DNA of 64,000 nucleotides from Echria macrotheca (Eukaryota > Ascomycota > Sordariomycetes > Sordariales > Schizotheciaceae), in the NCBI GenBank assembly GCA_030411725.1, contig MU839833.1, positions 1,178,001-1,242,000 of the forward strand. The letters run 5' to 3'. The number at the start of each line of letters is the position of its first letter. Position 1 is the first letter of the stretch. Under the pieces are notes generated by a model that was not told the DNA's origin, made no database searches, and was given only the letters and a program-made list of their open reading frames with translations. The translations under genes were made by a program, and so were the position numbers. Shown here piece after piece: positions 12,388-24,427 of this stretch.

Positions 12388-15146
12388 ATGGACGCCATGG
12401 CTACCATGGTTCCTTCTGGGAATGGACACCAGTCGGTGTTCGGCTACACATCTCCGGGAGTTTTGTCTTTTGACGATAAACAAACGCCGAGAAGTCACAG
12501 CAAGGTGGAGCTTCCGACCACGGTCGACGATATCAGCGAGGGCGAAATCCTAGATGCTCGACCATATGCGCTCCCACCCAGGTCTCGGGAGAACAAGGTG
12601 CTTCCGGAGGATTTCAAAACGCCAGACAAGCATGTCGAGAGAGACCCCCGTCTCATCAGGCTGACCGGCGTCCACCCTTTCAATGTCGAGGCTCCATTGA
12701 GCGACCTTTTCGACGAGGGTTTCTTGACGACAAAAGACCTTCACTATGTCAGAAACCATGGACCGGTGCCGCTTGTTGACGACAACGAGGTGCTCGACTG
12801 GCGGTTCACCATAGAGGGCATGGTTGAGAAGCCAGTTGAGATGGCCCTGAGGGATCTCCTCGAGGACTACGAACAGCTGACATATCCCGTTACCCTCGTC
12901 TGTGCCGGTAACAGAAGAAAGGAACAGAACGTGGTCCGCAAGTCCAAAGGCTTCTCCTGGGGCCCAGCTGGCGTCTCAACGGCGCTCTGGACCGGCGTGG
13001 CGCTTGGAGATTTGCTTGCTCGGGCTGTGCCCAAGCGAGGAGCGAAGTATGTCTGCTTCGAAGGCGCCGACAAGCTGCCTAACGGATACTACGGCACCTC
13101 CATCAAGCTGAGCTGGGCGATGGACCCGGAGCGAGGCGTCTTGGTCGCCCACAAGATGAACGGAGAGGTGCTCCATCCCGACCACGGAAAGCCGCTCAGA
13201 ATCGTCATTCCGGGGCAAATCGGTGGACGCAGCGTCAAATGGCTCAAGAGGATCATCGTGACGTCTCGTCCAAGTGATAACTGGTATCACATCTACGACA
13301 ACAGAGTACTCCCAACCATGGTCACGCCAGAAGCCAGTGCCAACCTGCCGGATACCTGGAAGGACGAGCGATACGCCATCTACGATCTCAACACAAACAG
13401 CGCGATTTGCTATCCCGCACATGACGAAACAGTATCCCTCACCAATGGTCCCGAGATGTACAAGCTGAGGGGCTATGCGTACGGTGGAGGTGGTAGGCGG
13501 GTCGGGAGGCTAGAGGTCACACTGGACCAGGGAAAGAGCTGGACATTGGCAAGTATCACGTACCCGGAAGACGACTACCGTCTTGCGGCGGAGAACGAGA
13601 TTCTCTACGGTGGTCGGTTGGATATTTCATGGCGAGACTCCACCTTCTGTTGGTGTTTCTGGGACCTGGACATTCCTACGACGAGCCTCCTGGAAGCAAA
13701 GGATGTGATGGTCCGCGCCATGGACGATTCGATGAATCTGCAGCCCAAGGACATGTACTGGAGCGTCCTAGGCATGATGAACAACCCCTGGTACCGTGTT
13801 GTTATTCACAGGGAAGGTGATACACTCCGATTCGAGCATCCGACACAGCCGGGGAATATTCCTGGCGGCTGGATGGAGAGAGTCAAGAATGAGGGTGGCA
13901 ACCTGACCAATGGGTTCTGGGGCGAGAAGTTTGCTGGCGAGGAAGAGGTTGCGGAGCCAGAGCCGGTCAGGGAGGTCTGCATGGTCAACAAGGGTGTCGC
14001 GAGGACCATCAGTATCGAAGAGCTCCGTGAACATGGCGGAGAGGACCAGCCTTGGTTTGTGTTGAATGGCCAGGTCTACGACGGAACCAAATTCCTCGAT
14101 GGACATCCAGGCGGTGCGGCATCCATCTTTGGCGCTGCCGGCCAAGATGCGACCGAGGAGTTTATGACCATCCGCAAGTTCCCTGTTCGTGCTGTCTCAT
14201 CAGCAAATTGCGTTAGATTTCTATTGCTAACAGTTTACCAGACAGCGAAAACGCAAAAGCCATGATGCCCGAATACCACATAGGAACGTTGGATGAGGCA
14301 TCGATTGCCCGGCTCGCCAGTGATGGTGACCAGAGCCCCGAGTCCACGGAACCTCGCCCAGTCTTTCTCCAGACCAAGGTATGGTCTAAAGCCGTTCTTT
14401 CTTCCAAGGAAAAGGTGTCGCCGGACTCTAAGATCTTCACCTTTTCCCTTGACCATGATACCCAAACAATTGGGCTCCCGGTTGGCCAGCATCTTATGAT
14501 GCGTGTCCGCGACCCGGCGACGGGCGATGCCATCATCCGGGCATATACACCTATTTCCGAAGACACCGAAACGGGCCGTCTACGAGTTCTGGTGAAGATT
14601 TATTATGATACGCCGCAGAACAGAGGTGGTGTCATGACACAGACGCTCGACAGGCTTCCGCTGGGTCAGACTATCGATTTCAAGGGCCCCGTTGGAAAGT
14701 TTACGTATCTAGGGAAGGGCAAGTGCGCAATCAACGGACGGGAGCGTCAAGTGCGACGCTTCGTCATGGTCTGCGCGGGTTCTGGTATCACGCCGATCTT
14801 CCAGGTACTGAGGGCAGTCATGAAGGACAAGGAGGATCCGACAACGTGCCTGGTGTTGGATGGGAACCGGGTTGAGGAAGATATTCTTCTCAAGCCCGAG
14901 CTAGATGCCATGGCGGAGGCGAACGCTGACCGGTGTAAGATCTTGTACGCGCTCAGCAGGCCATTGTCATCGTGGGAAGGACTGAAGGGGAGGATGGACA
15001 AGGCCCTGTATCAGAGGGAAGTTGGGGGTCCGCCAGATACCAGGGATGTCATGGTTCTTGTGTGTGGACCGACGCCGATGGAGGACTCGGTCCGGACCGT
15101 TTTTAGGGGTATGGGATGGAGCGATGATGATCTCCTTTTCTTCTAG
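12388..15146 (+). CDS. niaD: Assimilatory nitrate reductase (Mo-cofactor / cytochrome b5 / FAD)
   Basis: Reduces nitrate to nitrite in the cytosol with NAD(P)H as donor. Two exons, 12388-14173 and 14242-15146, give 2691 bases (896 aa), the usual size for fungal enzymes. The molybdopterin domain holds the cysteine ligand in LVCAGNRR (Cys172), and a dimerisation domain follows. A cytochrome b5 domain has the haem-ligand HPGG (His573). The FAD domain has RAYTP (from Arg695), and the NAD(P)H domain has GSGITPIFQ and CGPTPMED. The start was chosen at 12388 because the upstream in-frame codons do not look like protein. The single intron begins with GC rather than GT (gcaagt) and splits the conserved T-I-H-S-E-N-A-K just after the haem motif; only this junction restores that sequence. 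The promoter carries NIT4 and GATA motifs. Confidence 0.96.
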
Positions 15147-15986
15147 GAGAATGAAGAGGAGAGCATGATCAGACTAGTACCTAACATAGAGACGGCCGAA
15201 AATATGAGTACATACAAGAAAACAGGAATTTGGGGACGCAATGTGTATTCTGACAATATCGACTTCGGGGCACTGGCGGAGTGGAGCTCTCAAGAACGCG
15301 GAATTGGAATGGAGCAACTCCTCGGAAGTCGTTGAATCCTGACACACACAAATGACATGCATTGAGTGCAGGCCCCCGTTACCGCAACAGGTAGCCAAAC
15401 CGATACAGAATTGCAGAAGACGATAAGAAGGGGAATGAACTTCAGAGGACGCGCAAAAGGAAATCGAGGATATGAAGGAGAAAAAAAACATACAACACCA
15501 GGGATTCGCTGGTCGTCACCGACCCAACTACTAGTCTGGCCCTCACTGGCTTATCTATGGGAGAGCGGACGGGATCCCGAGTTCTCCAGTGGGTATGGTC
15601 GTATGTGAAAGATCCTGGGCACAGAGATGACTATATAGTTCGAGGATAGACGAAGAGAGATACCGTATCCAACCTTGCTAGGATTTACTTGATCCATGCG
15701 GGGTATTTTGAAGGAGCATTCCGTCTGTTAATAGAGAATAAGAGTCTTTTACGGATTTTATGTACAATAAAAAATCCCAGCTCCTGGTCCGAAAAGTCAG
15801 AAGAAGAGTGGGCTTCGTTGAGCAAAGAGGAGGCACGTGTGCCGGCACGTGCCTAGCTTGGTCTGCCAATTGGGAGCTCTGACGTTTGACAGCCAATTGC
15901 ACTTGCCATTGAGAGGCCGGGGGATTTTGGCCGCATCACCACTTCGACAACGCAAGCAATTGACGACCGCCCCAAACCCGCCCACG
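15147..15986. other. Nitrate reductase 3' flank and NDUFA5 promoter
   Basis: This 840-base spacer lies between two genes on the plus strand. The first part is probably nitrate reductase 3' untranslated sequence. The last 150 bases hold a pair of CACGTG boxes upstream of the complex I gene. No coding sequence is seen. Confidence 0.5.
15834..15851 (+). promoter_or_regulatory. Two CACGTG E-boxes upstream of NDUFA5
   Basis: CACGTG occurs at 15834-15839 and again at 15846-15851, 12 bases apart start to start, each inside a GGCACGTG context. They lie about 140-150 bases before the NDUFA5 start codon. Such boxes bind bHLH proteins, including Cbf1-type factors. Regulation of this gene by them is inferred from position only. 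Confidence 0.45.
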
Positions 15987-16985
15987 ATGCGCCGGACATT
16001 CCGCCTGCTCGCGAGCGTCAAGCCGGCCCGCTACCTGGAGGCAGGCGCGCCGACGGGGCTGACCGGCCTGTACACGCACCCGTCGCCGCGGTCGGCGCTG
16101 CTGTTTCTGTACTCGTCGACGCTCGACAAGCTGCGGGCGGTGCCCGAGCACTCGGTCTACCGCCAGTCGGTCGAGGCCCTGACCAAGCACCGCATGGCCC
16201 TCGTGGAAGCCACGGTGCCGCCGGGCCACGAGGAGTGGGCGTCCCGCGCCCGCACCGTGCTCGCCGCCGAGCTCGAGCACGCCCGCAAGCGCTCCGCCCT
16301 GACGGCCGAGCTCGACAAGGCCGAGAAGGAGCTCGCCGCGAACGCCGCCACGACGAACGAGCACGACAAGAACAAGGCCCTCCGCGTGGCGGCCATGCGC
16401 AAGATGCTCGCCGAGCTGCCGCCGGTCGAGGGCGACGTGGTGCTCAGCGTGTCGAACAACAACGACGTGGCGGTGCGGGTCGAGCGAAACGGGCAGAACT
16501 TTTTTATCCGGCACCTTGCTACCCCCCGCGACCAGCGCGACCGGGAGTGGGACGGCGCGTTCGAGGCCAAGGAGCAGGGCCTGCGCACGCTCAAGGAGAC
16601 GCAGATCATGAAGGAGTCGCTCGAGGAGTCGCTTAGGAAAGAGCTCGTCGGGGAGAAGCTTGAGGCTCCGCCTGCTCTGCCGGCGCTCGGCCCGGAGCCG
16701 CAGCTGACGGCTGATCAGTAGGTTTTGGTGCTGCTGGGATGGGAAGGACAATATAACTGATATAACTGGCAGGATCTCGGAGCTTGAGACCAAGATTGGC
16801 GCGGGCTTGATCGAGGAGGTGATTCAGGTCGCAGAGGGCGAGCTCAAGCTTGTGGATGTCATGGTGCAGGCCAAGGTGTAAGTGTTTCTGTCAGTCGATG
16901 GGATGTTGCTAACTGGTACAGATGGGAGAGCCTCGAGGAGCAGCCGGCGGAGGGACAGTGGAAGTATTTCGAGCGGAGAGAATAG
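15987..16985 (+). CDS. NDUFA5: Mitochondrial complex I subunit NDUFA5 (fungal 29.9-kDa form)
   Basis: Accessory subunit of NADH:ubiquinone oxidoreductase in the peripheral arm. Three exons, 15987-16717, 16773-16877 and 16922-16985, sum to 900 bases (299 aa). The start MRRTFRLLASVKPARY is Arg-rich and fits a mitochondrial presequence. The conserved core follows directly: LTGLYTHPSPR at about residues 25-35, then SVYRQSVEALTKHRM. The remainder is a long Lys/Glu-rich, probably coiled extension that includes an FIRHLATPRDQRDREWDGAF block and ends in a WKYFERRE tail. Animal NDUFA5 is only about 115 residues, while the fungal form is about 30 kDa, as here. The open frame continues upstream to 15837, but the conserved N-terminus supports the ATG at 15987. 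Confidence 0.92.
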
Positions 16986-17725
16986 ACGGGTGTACCATTA
17001 TGAGCTGTACATAAATAGAGGCGGATGTACATCCATCCGGTGACTGAATGCATTTGGTCCAGATACAGATGGCTTGCTTGTCTCATAACAGTAACAGAGA
17101 CAAGTTGTCGTTGGTGTTAACTGCGGTTATTCCAGTCAACCGCATTGAAGAACTTGACCGTTACGACATAAACTCAAGTGTGTAGGTCTAATGGCTTAAA
17201 CCCAGGGGACTTAGTTAGCTCTACGGTCATGATTCGTTCTGTGAAAATCGGTGTAAACAATTGAATTTCAATTTGACCATAGTTGTCAAGTTGTAATTGC
17301 CTCCTCCGAATGGAAAGATGCAGACCCGTTGTGGCACCTCTCTTGATGCCCTCCGATAGAGAGTGCATCTGAGGGGAAGCTCAGCCTAGCCAGGCAGCCG
17401 GGGGTTTCAATCGGGGAACGATCATGTTGAGCTTCCCCACCTTAGACTAACAACTCTTCCGCAGACGTTGGTGTGTCGTGGGCAGCCGCTAAAACTAGTC
17501 AATCGTCCGGCCTGCTGTATTCAACACCATGCTGCATGTTGGAGATGCGGAAAGATGGGGACTCGGATAGCACGGACCAGGGCCTGTATTTAACATGCAC
17601 TGGAAGCAGTTCTCTCTTTTCCTCCAAGCAAGACCACTTCACACATCTCTTCACGCACTCGACAGAATACCCCATCTGATCGAAACACTTAGCAAACAGA
17701 CATATCCAAAGCACAGAACCCGACA
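16986..17725. other. Spacer between NDUFA5 and the RRN11-like gene
   Basis: This 740-base spacer lies between two plus-strand genes. It presumably holds the 3' end of the first transcript and the promoter of the next. I see no coding sequence and no repeat. Confidence 0.4.
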
Positions 17726-19225
17726 ATGGCGTCAAAAAGGAAACGAGCAAACCCGCCCAAGTCAAGTTCCCAGACTACGCCTTCCGAATCCCACCAGGAC
17801 AACCCATACAACTACGATGACGCCACGCTCAGCCAGCTCGCCGTGGCCGGTCTCTCCCCCAGCGACCCCCTCCCGTCCTGGTCCAACCCACTCTTTCCCC
17901 ATGCACCGATCCGGCCTACTCCTCTTCAGCGTCGCAGTCTAAACGAGGACAACGATGATGACGAGGATGAGGATGAGGGCGAGACAGGAGACGACAAAAA
18001 AGACGGCAGACGTAAGAAGAAGACGACGACGACGAGTATGAGCGAGGCCGACCTCCTCGCCCGCGATTACGACGCCACCATCGGCCCCGTCCTTGCCGCG
18101 GTCCACCGGTTCCTAGGGGAGGGCGACCTGCCCAGGGCTCGGTGGGCGTTTGGTCTGATCGTGCGCGCCCGTCTGCCCAACGGCTCTGATGTCGATTTGC
18201 GGTACGACGGACTATGGGAGCTCGGAGCCAAGATACTGGTCGCTTGTTACCGCCGCTCAGCATCTTCTTCCCGGGCTAGTAGTAGTAGTAGTAGTAGTCC
18301 ACCTGACAACCGGCCTCTTCCTAACAAACCAGATGAGGGAGACGACGGGAATGATCGTGACAGCGGAAGCAGAGAGAAGGCATGGGCATGGGCATGGGGG
18401 GGGAATTCAGCAGAAGGGCCGTTGGAAGCCCGAGAAAACCTCAGAACGTACTTCGCCGACCTGGCAAACATGTATCCCTACGATAAGGACGCACCACCCG
18501 ACGCACTCTCGTCGCTAGACTTCTTGCCCGGCGTTTTTCGGGTCGAATTTGAGGGGGCTTACGACGATTACCACGCCGAGCTCGATCCTCTGGTAGAACG
18601 CTGGCGCACAGGAGAGCTCACCTTTGACGAGCTGGAGGACGTCCTCGATGATCAGCGACACTTTGAGGGCGAAGAAGAAGATGACAAGGAAAACAACCCA
18701 GAGGGTCGTTTTGTTCGGGCGGAAGAAGAAGACAGAGGAAACCGAGCCGACGAGCTCTTTCGCCGCGCCAAGGATCGACTGCGCGTCGCCGCGCTCGCGC
18801 GCATCCACGAGGTGGCCGACAAGATGGACGACGTCATGGAGGCCCCGCCCTTCTCGACGGACCATGAACTATGCAGGACCCGCGCCCTCGTGGCCCTCTA
18901 CACGGCCGACCTGTGCGTGCCGCGCGCGCCCGAGTCGGAGGCTGATCGCGCCCAGGGCATGGAGGCGCGCGAGCGCGAGAGGGACAGGGCGAAGAGGCTT
19001 TTTCGGCAGATTCTGGATGGAGGGGGCAGGCTGCAGAGGGGGGATGGTTGGGTTCGAAGATGGTTGGAGGGCGGGGAGTACGGGGAGGGGGTGGATGGGG
19101 AGAGTGGGAGTGAGGATGATGAGGACAGCGAAGTTGGGGAGGAGGAGGAAGAGGAAGAGGAGGAGGGATATGGGAGTGGAGGGGACGAGCCGGTTGCTCT
19201 GCCCATGTTCTCTTCGATGAACTGA
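17726..19225 (+). CDS. RRN11: RRN11-like RNA polymerase I core-factor subunit
   Basis: Proposed subunit of the core factor that recruits RNA polymerase I to the rDNA promoter in the nucleolus. A single open frame of 499 aa starts at 17726. The N-terminus has the AGLSPSDPLPSWSNPLFPHAP block typical of fungal RRN11 proteins. A helical repeat region resembling TPRs follows (VLAAVHRFLGEGDLPRARWA, then LWELGAKILVA). A second conserved part contains YFADLANMYPYDK and LDFLPGVF. Low-complexity inserts are prominent: an acidic run near residue 75, a serine run coded by AGT repeats near residue 188, and an Asp/Glu-rich C-terminus. Overall conservation of this family is weak, so the name is a good but not certain match. 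It is convergent with EED downstream. Confidence 0.68.
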   Translation: MASKRKRANPPKSSSQTTPSESHQDNPYNYDDATLSQLAVAGLSPSDPLPSWSNPLFPHAPIRPTPLQRRSLNEDNDDDEDEDEGETGDDKKDGRRKKKTTTTSMSEADLLARDYDATIGPVLAAVHRFLGEGDLPRARWAFGLIVRARLPNGSDVDLRYDGLWELGAKILVACYRRSASSSRASSSSSSSPPDNRPLPNKPDEGDDGNDRDSGSREKAWAWAWGGNSAEGPLEARENLRTYFADLANMYPYDKDAPPDALSSLDFLPGVFRVEFEGAYDDYHAELDPLVERWRTGELTFDELEDVLDDQRHFEGEEEDDKENNPEGRFVRAEEEDRGNRADELFRRAKDRLRVAALARIHEVADKMDDVMEAPPFSTDHELCRTRALVALYTADLCVPRAPESEADRAQGMEARERERDRAKRLFRQILDGGGRLQRGDGWVRRWLEGGEYGEGVDGESGSEDDEDSEVGEEEEEEEEEGYGSGGDEPVALPMFSSMN

Positions 19226-19565
19226 ACTGTTTCAGGGTTACGTGGGAGAATAATGGCATACAAAGTTTCGTAGACCAACTTTGACTAAGGGGCAGCGGAA
19301 TCAGCATGGGAAGCGTTAAGACACCTTCTATCTGGAGTATAGTATCTAGCTATGGATATGAGGTGTAGGGAACTTGCTGAGGTTCTTGTCAAGGTAGCAT
19401 GTCCACACAGAGTCGGCGTCACGAGCGATGCCCACCGGCGATGATAGACAGCTATGATACAAACCCGCTATCGCATAACTAAGACTACTGTACAAGTGAC
19501 TACTACCCCCAGGAACCGCTGCCAGCCAACCTCCATCGCACAAGCTACAAGCCATAAACTTTCTC
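19226..19565. other. Convergent 3' spacer between RRN11-like gene and EED
   Basis: This 340-base stretch lies between the ends of two convergent genes. It should hold both 3' untranslated regions and poly(A) sites. Nothing else is seen. Confidence 0.5.
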
Positions 19566-21494
19566 TCACACCCCCGGCGTCGACGTCTCCACCCGCTTTG
19601 GCGGCATATTCCGCTGGTAAATCAGCGCCCGATTATTGTTCCCCACGACGACGCACCACTCGCCATCGGCACTCCAGCCCGCCTGCCGCCCAACAAAAGC
19701 ACCATCGATATTGAGCGTCTTGTGCGCCCTGACCACGCCCAGCGGGTTGGACGTGTCGTACATCTCAGCCCACTCGGCGATGGTCGCAGCGTTGTACTTG
19801 CTAAGACTACTGCTAGCGCCAACGTGCTCGGGGTCGGGACTAGCTGAGACCATCGAGTCCTTGTCTGCTTCTCGTTGGATGTTGTTCGGCATCGCCGGCT
19901 TCTTGTTCCGCTTGATCGGCAGCCACGCCGGCTTGATCGGCGGCGGGGCGGCCTTCTTGTCGAGTTGTTGCGACTTTTTCAGGGCGGCCATGAAGTGGTT
20001 GTAGGCCTTGAAGCGCTCCATGTCCCAGAAGAAGGTGCGGGATTTGGAGTTGGCGAAGGCGAGGATCGAGTGCTTGCCGGGCGCGTGGTACATGCGGAAG
20101 CGCATGAAGAACTGGACGCCGCACTCGGGCGTGTGGAACTGGATCAGACGGGTAAAGTGCGTCGGGCGCTCGGGCGTGAGCGTCGGCGTGTATGCGGACC
20201 GCGTCTGCTTGCTCGTGTCGTAGGTCGTAGGCGCGTCGGCCGGCGAGAGCACCGGGTCGTCCGACGAGAAACCCTCGATGCGCCAGAGGACGATCACGTC
20301 TTCGTGGCACGCTCGGGACAGGATGAGGTCCCCGTAGAAGGCGACGCTGCGAGGGAATTTGTTAGATCGGCTGGGGATATATATACACCGATACTGCAAG
20401 GACTGACCAGTCTACCAGGCCGCTGTGGACTTCTGAGGTTGAAAAATGTGGATAATGAAGGGTGATGGGCACATCCACGTGCTCTTTGGGAAGCTCCGGA
20501 AGCGCCCACTGCTGCCGTTAGCGGCAGATAAAAGAACTCGAGAGCCATGCTCACCATGTTGATAACCTGATCGTGTCCGGAGGATAGTACATAGCGCCCG
20601 GTATTATGAAAGGCCTAGGGTTGTCAGCGGTGTCGAAAGGAGAAGCTCGGGCTGTTTACTCACCACACTCAGGAGGTCCCACGCGTGACCTTCGCCGCCA
20701 AGGAGGCAGACACATGGCTGTTGAGTATGTGCTGCCGCTAGGCTCCAAATCCTGACCGTGGTGTCGTCGGAGGCTGAGGCAATAATGGAGGGGTCGGCCG
20801 GCGAGGTAACGAGATCATTAATCCCCTATATTCCTAGCATCAGCTTTCTGCGCATCGTAAATATGGGGAACTTGTCCGTACACCTCCGTGTCCAACCAAG
20901 ACGGTAACCAACGTTCCATCTTTCACATCATAGACCTTGATTTTGGCGTCGCTTCCGGCAACGCAAAGCCAGGGCCGGTGAGTCCGTGGATCTTTTGACC
21001 AGCAGCAGGCACAGTTGGATGCATCTTCCTGGGGTTTGTATGTCAGTGTTTGTTGGGACTCCCCGATGGCCAGATGGCTATACTGACATCGTCATCTCTG
21101 ATGACCTGGATGATCTCGCAGGGATTGGCTTCTCGCTCTTTTGTTTGAGACAGGCGACACACCACAGCCTTGTCGGATGTGTAACACGATGGTCAGCCAA
21201 GGGCTTTGACGGCGTCCGCTCCGAGAAAAGGGGGCTCACATGTTTCTTGCTCGCGGCTGCGAATATCGGCGGGGAGCCGGGAGGATTGTAAGGGTAGAAC
21301 TTGACATCGAAGAACTCTGGGAATATGCAGCGCGTTAGGATACAGGTAAGATGTTGCGGGTTAGTGAGGAGGGTGTTTTGTTCACCTTGGGCCTGTTGAT
21401 CCTCAGAGTTAAGATTCTTGCTGTCATCCTGGAAGATGAAAGAGGCCCGCAACCTAGGCAGGTCCCATTCTGAAGCCCCGGGTGGTGGCGCCAT
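19566..21494 (-). CDS. eed: Polycomb repressive complex 2 subunit EED (WD40 protein)
   Basis: WD40 propeller that binds trimethylated H3K27 and the methyltransferase subunit in PRC2, and so helps maintain silent chromatin. Eight exons: 21386-21494, 21240-21316, 21088-21168, 20882-21028, 20664-20825, 20555-20614, 20408-20508 and 19566-20346; the sum is 1518 bases (505 aa). Family hallmarks in order are FFDVKFYPYNPPG, CVAGSDAKIKVYDV, VGHGGGINDLVTSP, VAFHNTGRYVLSSGHDQVI, then YGDLILSRACHEDVIVLWRI and the final ADGEWCVVVGNNNRALIYQR blade. The donor at 20881 (gtacgg) was chosen because it alone recreates HGGGINDL. The Lys-rich insert with LKKSQQ near the C-terminal third looks lineage-specific. 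The gene is divergent from the PAS-protein gene across a 2.9-kb spacer. Confidence 0.92.
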
Positions 21495-24427
21495 GATTTT
21501 TGCTTGTTTCCGATTCGGCCCGCACTCGGGCGGGGTGCAGACGGGGCCGAGACGATGCGACGGCCGGGTGGACGTCCGGGGTCACTCCGAAAATGAAAGC
21601 CGATGAGATGCTGCGGTGTTGTTCTGAAGAATCTACGGTTTAACGCGGGTATACCAAGAGATGAAAGTTGAGAGTTGAAGGCTCGCGCCACTTGAACTCA
21701 TCAAGCTCGGGGATGTTCTTTCCTGCCGCCGTCAAGGGAGTACGTAACTTCCCAGTGAGTTACTGTGTGGGAAGCTACAATCGGTTGTCATGCCGTTATG
21801 TCGTCACCAGCTAGTTAACTGCCTTGCCCCAGCAAAACTTGAAAGCTGGTCATCACAGCCAAGCTTTTGCCTTGTGAAGCCCCTGATGAGCTTGACGCGC
21901 CCGGACGCGACACGGCTTTCCGCTAAAGTGGCATGCAGGAACGGATGGTTGTCTGGACCCCACTTTTTAGACTCGATTTCGTGATTACTGATCTCAAAGC
22001 CTTGTCTCACATTTCCACCACCACCACCGCACACCACCATTGCAAGCCACTGGCCCATCACCATCAGAATCTTCACCATCTCACTGATGCGGAGGGTGCG
22101 CAGAAAATGGCCATCATCTTCTCTCGCCGAAGGACGGCTCTGTACCTACTGTCTTGAAACGTTGGTTATCAAAGCTGGAGAGGGCCACTTCTCCGTAATG
22201 TTCCGTGGCTCTCGGTGCCGGGTCCAGGCCGGCACTCGGTCGGCACGAGGGGTTGGATGCCGGGCGGAGGGATTATGAACAGAGGAAGGCAGGCCGGAGA
22301 ATGCCGTCTACTCTACTCTCAGCCCGAAAACCTTCGGAGCACATTTGATACGCTCTCCGAAGCCTGGGCCAGCCACAACCCCACGCCAAGGCGCCGACAC
22401 CAACCCCGGTTTGACAGTAAGCGATTCAATGTGCGGAGCAACTTGCCAGCATCAGGTGAAAGTGTCTCCAAATCACTGCTGAGGACGAGCTGATTGCCGT
22501 TCTGGACACGGCCATCGTCAGCCCTCAGGGGCTCAATGCTACCTTTCCTGCCGTTGTGACGGCAATTGCGGTTTTCTGACAGCAGACCTCCCGGTCCTCG
22601 CCCGCCGGACCGTGACTCCAGAAGACGGACCTTGTCGAGCGAGGACGGGACCGGGTCTCAATTTACAGGGACCGCGAGAGCCCGCCCGGCTAATCACCCG
22701 CATCCCTGCCCATACATGGGATGCACACAACCCTAACCCTCAACTTCAAAAGACTCGCAGCCGTCCATCGACGGGATCCCACCCAACATGCTCCTACAAT
22801 AAGAGCTGCTGGATGCGGCAGTTGTGAATGCATGAGACCGAGCTCTCTGATAGTGCGAGAGCGGCCGCATCAGCACTGTCGATGTGGTGATGGAAAGTCC
22901 CGTCAGCGATGTCGACCCGTCCAGCCCTACAGTACATAACCTACCCCCCTTGCCAGCAGGGGCCGCTTAACAGCGCTGATAATCGCCAGCTTTGCTTTGC
23001 CGACGATCCCTGCCCGCGGCGTTCGCAAGCTTTGCTGAAAGGGGCATATCGAATTCGAGGCAGATGTTGAAGACTTCAGACCTTCACTGCCGTCATGTTT
23101 TTGTCAAGTTGAGATTCTTCTCTGAAGGCGGGGTGCTGAGAGCAAGAAAAGAACAGTGCCGAGCTGCATGCATTCGATAGGAGGCGACTGCCCTTCCTCT
23201 CTTGTCACCTTCCTTCCACGGCCGCACACTGGCCGAGGGGCCCTCTGCCCCACCCCTGCCAGCCGACGGCCAGCTTTGGCGGCCACCTGCTCCACTTTTT
23301 GCCCTTACCGCCGGGGTGTGCCGCTCGAGTCAATTCGAGCGACTGCCCAGAACGAACGTGGGAGACATGTCCCCTCGATTGGCCTGGCCCGAGTTGTCTT
23401 GGGCACGACTGCTTCTCGACAGTCTCTCCTTCTCTCGCTGCACTCACTCCCGTCGGGCAGAACCATCCGCCGCTGATCCACGGTTTCTGATTCCCTTACC
23501 TCGACTCACCCGGGACGACGCTGCCGGGGGGACGCTCCGACAAGAGATTAAGGCGGATGCACCCGGTACCAGAGGCTGAATTTTTGGAAATCCTGAATTT
23601 GGTTGCCAGCTCTCCCCAGCTCCGGAGCCCGGTGCACGTCTTCCAGTCTGGACAGCGAGCTGCACCGGTCCAGCATCTTCGCTGAGACATAGCCGCGTTC
23701 CCGCCGCGGCACGCCGATATTGCGGGCATTATATAGTTGGTGTAGCGCGCTACCTACATTCCACTACGCTACCGCCTCCACCTGTTCCCCAGTTCATCAA
23801 CAACCAACGCAGTCTTTTCCGTCCTGTTGTGGGGGAGGGGACAACTCGCGGGACTCTCTCCTCATTCACTCGTTTGGCCTCTCTCGCTGTCGGAACAACG
23901 CAAACAACGCCAAAAAGCAAACACTGGCCCTCGCCCCGCCACGGCTTGTTCCCGGCCTGCGGTCCCCAGCACTGTGAATCCGCCCCCTCGGTTCCCTAGC
24001 TCTGCAGTGGACCGGGTGCTTGGTCGGCAGTGGAACATGTCGAGCCGTTCCCCGTGCCATCTCGCCCTCTGACGCCACGGTAAAAGCTGCGCCCTGCCGT
24101 CTGCTCTGCGCTCTTGTGCTCCCCGGCCCGGACGGGTACAGAAACCAGCCGCTGGGGTTCGACAGCCCGGGCGTCTTGTCCCAGCCCAACGGTTCACCGT
24201 CGCGGCCAAATTGTCTGTCTTACACCGCCTTGGTTGACAGGCCGCACCAGCGAGCTGCTGCTACCCACGGCCCTGCTGTCACCACACTGTTGTATACTGG
24301 GTCCCTCCGGTGGCTTGACCGTCTCTGGAGTTGGCATTTTGTGGGAGGCCAACATATGGGAATCTCATTGAGCCACGGGAAGCGCCAGGCCAGGTCGTTT
24401 TGACGACCGGCGAGCCTCGAGAGAGAG
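21495..24427. other. Long divergent intergenic region between EED and the PAS-protein gene
   Basis: This 2.9-kb region is the longest gene-free stretch in the window. It holds the EED promoter on the left and probably a long promoter or 5' leader of the PAS-protein gene on the right. Many short frames are open on both strands because the sequence is GC-rich, but none shows a domain. No repeat or RNA gene is recognised. Confidence 0.45.

Noticed and set aside
15936..16793. Long minus-strand frame opposite NDUFA5
   Set aside because: It is a shadow of the GC-rich plus-strand gene, whose protein matches the NDUFA5 family end to end.
22731..22740. CCCTAACCCT, telomere-like
   Set aside because: Only about two units, so it is not a telomere or a clear internal telomeric repeat.
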